In this document: piece by piece, positions 61,008 to 64,000 of the stretch
How positions within the stretch are numbered: position 1 is the stretch's first letter
Layout of the letters: each line of letters starts with the position of its first letter
Origin: GCA-020356105 sp964347475
Lineage (GTDB): Bacteria > Pseudomonadota > Alphaproteobacteria > UBA8366 > JADFVY01
Direction: 5' to 3'
Assembly (NCBI GenBank): GCA_964347475.1
Contig: CAYFYY010000001.1
Coordinates: forward strand, 1 to 64,000
DNA: 64,000 nucleotides
Made by a program: the position numbers and the translations under genes
The notes under the pieces: generated by a model
The model's database searches: none
The model's input: only the letters and a program-made list of their open reading frames with translations
Told to the model about the DNA's origin: nothing

Positions 61008-62897
61008 ATGAAAAGGCTTGTCGTCGCGCTCTTTCTGGTGATCGTCCTGACCGACCCGGCCCGGCCCGGCATCGATGAGGCGCAGGACGCATACGACCGG
61101 GGCGACTTCGCAGCGGCATACGCTGAAGTTCGACCCCTCGCCGAGAACGGCAACCCCGAGGCCCAGGTCTTGCTCGGCGCCCTGTACGAGTATGGCCACG
61201 GTGTACGCGGCGCCCCTTCAGAGGCTGTACGTTGGTACCGGTTGGCCGCGGAGCAGGGCCATGCCCGGGGCCAGGCCTATCTAGGCGCCATGTTTCTGAC
61301 GGGGACGGGCGTGGCACAGGACGAGGCCACCGCGCTGTCCTGGTTCCGTCTGTCGGCCGAGCAGGGAGACGCGCGCGGACAGACCAGTCTCGGCTACATG
61401 TACGAGACCGGGAGGGGCGTGGCCGCGGACGTCACCGAGGCGGCACGATGGTACGGAATGGCCGCCGAGCAGGGGTATGCCGTCGCGCAGTACAATCTGG
61501 CCTTGATGTTCGAAAATGGCCGGGGCGTCGAGCAGGACGACGAGGAAGCGGCACGCTGGTACTTGATGGCGGCGCGACAGGGCGATGCCGACGCCCAGAC
61601 GAACCTCGGCTGGATGTACGAGAACGGCCGGGGTGTCGAGCAGGACGACGAGGAAGCGGCACACTGGTACTTGATGGCGGCGCGACAGGGCGATGCCGAC
61701 GCGCAGACGAACCTCGGCTGGATGTACGAGAACGGCCGAGGCGTCGAACAGAATGACACAGAGGCTGTACGCTGGTATCGCCTTGCTGCGGACCAGGGGT
61801 ACGCGCGTGCGCAGACCAATCTTGGCTGGGTGTATGAGAACGGCCGGGGCGTCGCGCAGAATGATACAGAAGCCGTGCGCTGGTACCAAATCGCGGCGGA
61901 GCAGGACTATGACCGCGCCCAGAACGTCATGGGCCTGATGCATCAGTGGGGCCGTGGCGTGCCGCAGGATTACGCCGAAGCGGTGCGCTGGTACCGGAAG
62001 GCGGCCGAACAGGACTATCCCACCGCACAGTACAATCTGGCTTTGATGTATGAAAAGGGTCGAGGTGTTGACCAGGACAGCGCGGCGGCCGTGCGCTGGT
62101 ATCGCCGCGCCGCCGAGCAGGGGAACGCGGACGCCCAGACCAACCTTGGCTGGATGTACGGCAATGGCCGGGGAGTCGCCGAGGACGACGCGGAAGCCGT
62201 GCGCTGGTACGGCCTCGCAGCCGAGCAGGCGCATGCCGTCGCGCAGTACAATCTTGGCATCATGTACCGCTACGGCCAAGGGGTCGCCCGGAATTACCGA
62301 CAGGCTCTCCAGTGGTTCAGGCTTGCTGCCGAGCAGGGCGACATCGATGCGCAATACAATATGGGCGAAATGTACGAGTCCGGGTTGGGCGTCGAGCGAG
62401 ATCGGGCCGAAGCTGCGCGGTGGTACCGCCTGGCAGCCAACCAGGGCGATGGCGATGCGCAGGCCAAGCTCGGCTGGTTCTATCTCGAGGGAGCCGGAGT
62501 CGACCAGGACTACCGGGAAGCCCTCAGCTGGTTCCGACTTGCCGCCGAACAGGGAAGCGCGTCGGCCCAGTACAATCTCGGGCTCATGTACGAGACCGGC
62601 AAGGGAGTGGCAAGGAACGGCGCGAGCGCGACAGCCTGGTACCGTCGGTCGGCGGGGAACGGCGACGTCGACGCGCTGTTCCGGCTCGGCGTGATCTACG
62701 ACGAGGGCCAGGGAATCGATGCGGACCGAACGGAAGCCTATAAGTGGTTTGTGCTGGCCAAGCGCCGCGGCAATCCGTCGGCGTCGCCTCGGCTTCTGTT
62801 GCTGTGGTTCGCCATGAATGCGGACGAAATCGCCGCAGCCGAAGCGCTGGCGGACGAATGGCAGGGCCTGCATCCGGTGCCCAACCGGGCGGACTGA
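61008..62897 (+). CDS. Secreted or envelope Sel1-repeat protein with 15 repeats
   Basis: ATG 61008 has GGAGA eight bases upstream. The 629-residue protein starts with a hydrophobic signal segment (RLVVALFLVIVLTDPARPG) and then has 15 consecutive Sel1 repeats of 36 residues each (typical AQ-NLG-MY--GRGV-QD--EA-RWYRLAAEQG, shown here in pieces), from about residue 45 to 585. A short non-repeat tail follows. Sel1 repeats form solenoids that hold protein partners, often in envelope or signalling complexes. Repeats 4-6 are nearly identical at the DNA level, so the number has changed recently. Confidence 0.9.
   Translation: MKRLVVALFLVIVLTDPARPGIDEAQDAYDRGDFAAAYAEVRPLAENGNPEAQVLLGALYEYGHGVRGAPSEAVRWYRLAAEQGHARGQAYLGAMFLTGTGVAQDEATALSWFRLSAEQGDARGQTSLGYMYETGRGVAADVTEAARWYGMAAEQGYAVAQYNLALMFENGRGVEQDDEEAARWYLMAARQGDADAQTNLGWMYENGRGVEQDDEEAAHWYLMAARQGDADAQTNLGWMYENGRGVEQNDTEAVRWYRLAADQGYARAQTNLGWVYENGRGVAQNDTEAVRWYQIAAEQDYDRAQNVMGLMHQWGRGVPQDYAEAVRWYRKAAEQDYPTAQYNLALMYEKGRGVDQDSAAAVRWYRRAAEQGNADAQTNLGWMYGNGRGVAEDDAEAVRWYGLAAEQAHAVAQYNLGIMYRYGQGVARNYRQALQWFRLAAEQGDIDAQYNMGEMYESGLGVERDRAEAARWYRLAANQGDGDAQAKLGWFYLEGAGVDQDYREALSWFRLAAEQGSASAQYNLGLMYETGKGVARNGASATAWYRRSAGNGDVDALFRLGVIYDEGQGIDADRTEAYKWFVLAKRRGNPSASPRLLLLWFAMNADEIAAAEALADEWQGLHPVPNRAD
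61524..61739 (+). repeat. Nearly identical 108-base direct repeat in the Sel1 gene
   Basis: The segments 61524-61631 and 61632-61739 are in-frame, 108 bases each and differ at about four positions. They encode one Sel1 period each and indicate recent unequal exchange or slippage. Confidence 0.9.
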
Positions 62898-63062
62898 AAG
62901 CCGGCGGCGGCGGAAATACGTCTGATGCCAACGCAACCCCGATATGCTGATATATCGCACCGGGCCATTTCACGGTTTGCGCTGGCGGCCCGGTCTGGAT
63001 GGCATTACAAATCACCGCCTGCCCGCCGCGGGACGACGGGATCGCTACCAAATATCTTCCGG

Positions 63063-64000
63063 ATGCATCACGCACAGATACGCAAGGCAAGACTGGCCGA
63101 CATATCGGCGCTCGTGACCCTAGAGAACCGGTCATTCGAGCATGACCGGCTGTCGCGGCGCAGCTTCCGTTACCTGCTGACCCGCGGCCACGCGGAGACC
63201 GTCGTCGCGGCCAGCGCCGGCAAGGTGATTCTCGGCTATGCGATGGTGCTGTTCAACCGCGGCACGTCGCTGGCCCGGCTGTATTCCATCGCGGTCGACC
63301 CGAATCACCGGGGCCACGGGCTGGGCACCCGACTGCTGCACGCCGCAGAGGAAGCGGCGCGTGACCATGGCGCTGCCTATATGCGCCTCGAGGTGCGCGA
63401 GGACGATCCGGCGACGCGCCGCCTCTACGAGAAGGAGGGATATCGCAAGTTTGCGGTCGAGCACCATTATTATGAGGACGATGTCGACGCGATCCGCATG
63501 GAACGGTCGCTCGCACCGGCGCGCGACCCGAGCCTCGCGCGGGTGCCGTATTACAGCCAGAATCTGGATTTCACCTGCGGGCCGGCAGCGATCTTGATGG
63601 CCATGCATGCGCTGGATACGGACATCCCCGTCGACCAGACGGCCGAACTTCGCCTGTGGCGTGAGTCGACGACGATCTACATGACGTCGGGCCACGGCGG
63701 CTGCAGCCCGCTGGGGCTCGCCGTCGCGGTCTCGCGCCGCGGATTTCCGGTGGCGGTCTGGCTCAGCCAGCAGTCACCGCTCTTCGTCGACTCGGTGCGT
63801 AGCGAGAAAAAGAAGGAAGTCATACGCCTTGTCGAAGAGGATTTCCGCAGGGAAGCGCGGGAACGAGGAATTCCGATCAGCTACCGGCCGTTATCGGTCA
63901 AGGCCATGCGGGAGAAATTCGATGCCGGCGGCATTCCGATCGTGCTGGTCAGCTCCTGGCGCTTCGATCGCGAGCGGACACCGCACTGGGTCGTTGTCAC
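63063..64000 (+). CDS. GNAT acetyltransferase fused to C39-like cysteine peptidase domain (3' truncated)
   Basis: The frame opens at ATG 63063 and runs off the end of the window after 312 visible codons. Residues 5-145 are a GNAT domain with ARLYSIAVDPNHRGHGLGTRL, where the HRGHGLGTRL region binds acetyl-CoA. From about residue 160 a C39-like peptidase domain follows, with the catalytic cysteine Cys172 in DFTCGPAAI and the histidine in TPHWVVV at the very end of the window. This two-domain protein is a known combination that often neighbours an ATP-grasp ligase of the RimK type. The downstream gene is outside the window, so that link is a prediction. Confidence 0.88.
   Translation, partial: MHHAQIRKARLADISALVTLENRSFEHDRLSRRSFRYLLTRGHAETVVAASAGKVILGYAMVLFNRGTSLARLYSIAVDPNHRGHGLGTRLLHAAEEAARDHGAAYMRLEVREDDPATRRLYEKEGYRKFAVEHHYYEDDVDAIRMERSLAPARDPSLARVPYYSQNLDFTCGPAAILMAMHALDTDIPVDQTAELRLWRESTTIYMTSGHGGCSPLGLAVAVSRRGFPVAVWLSQQSPLFVDSVRSEKKKEVIRLVEEDFRREARERGIPISYRPLSVKAMREKFDAGGIPIVLVSSWRFDRERTPHWVVV

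Noticed and set aside
61281..62960. 559-codon antisense frame over the Sel1 gene
   Set aside because: The antisense of a repetitive high-GC gene easily stays open; no independent support.

Overview
This is a high-GC stretch of bacterial chromosome with dense, short-spaced genes, many stop/start overlaps (ATGA or GTGA) and no rRNA, tRNA, CRISPR array or insertion sequence that I can support. Gene content points to an environmental alphaproteobacterium, plausibly near Rhodospirillales: a dimethylglycine-dehydrogenase-type enzyme, GFA-family proteins, CHASE histidine kinases, a TesA/ABC neighbourhood, a YeeE/YedE transporter and flavocytochrome c sulfide dehydrogenase genes. The placement is inferred from gene content only.

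Layout. 1-2.5 kb: the end of an FAD/folate demethylating dehydrogenase followed by two GFA-family proteins, a possible formaldehyde-handling unit. 2.5-15.5 kb (all minus strand): the most unusual part, in which three CHASE-domain hybrid-less histidine kinases alternate with four secreted proteins that share peptidoglycan-binding domains and a cysteine-containing C-terminal half. 15.8-33 kb: housekeeping and stress genes, namely a HAD phosphatase, pirin, a Lon-like protease, uracil-DNA glycosylase and sirtuin, a low-molecular-weight phosphatase with fructosamine kinase, ThpR, FIST and TesA, an ABC exporter, two SDRs, a Bax-inhibitor-1 protein and a LuxO-like sigma-54 activator. 33-35 kb: a kinase-less PAS-receiver-Hpt protein that could feed the LuxO-like regulator. 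35-41 kb: SAM hydrolase, a class IV aminotransferase with a sulfotransferase-like partner, a CBS-containing site-2 protease, a DMT exporter and a sulfur-compound permease.

41-48.9 kb holds poorly known genes: a large acidic tail-anchored protein with three short repeats, an exported hydratase-like enzyme, aminopeptidase P, an acyl-carrier-like protein that lacks its serine, and two overlapping membrane-protein genes. 49-58.4 kb is a sulfur and chemosensory region: fccA-fccB, a LysR regulator with a clear candidate site, small secreted proteins, a choice-of-anchor-type extracellular protein, a chemoreceptor with a periplasmic partner, and a second sulfide-dehydrogenase flavoprotein. 58.5-60.6 kb carries two CDP-alcohol phosphatidyltransferases and a HAD phosphatase. 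The end holds a 15-unit Sel1 repeat protein and a truncated GNAT/C39-peptidase fusion.

The best candidate for an undescribed system is the kinase/peptidoglycan-binding protein array at 2.5-15.5 kb. Its layout suggests cell-envelope sensors, each paired with a secreted partner, signalling to a regulator encoded elsewhere.
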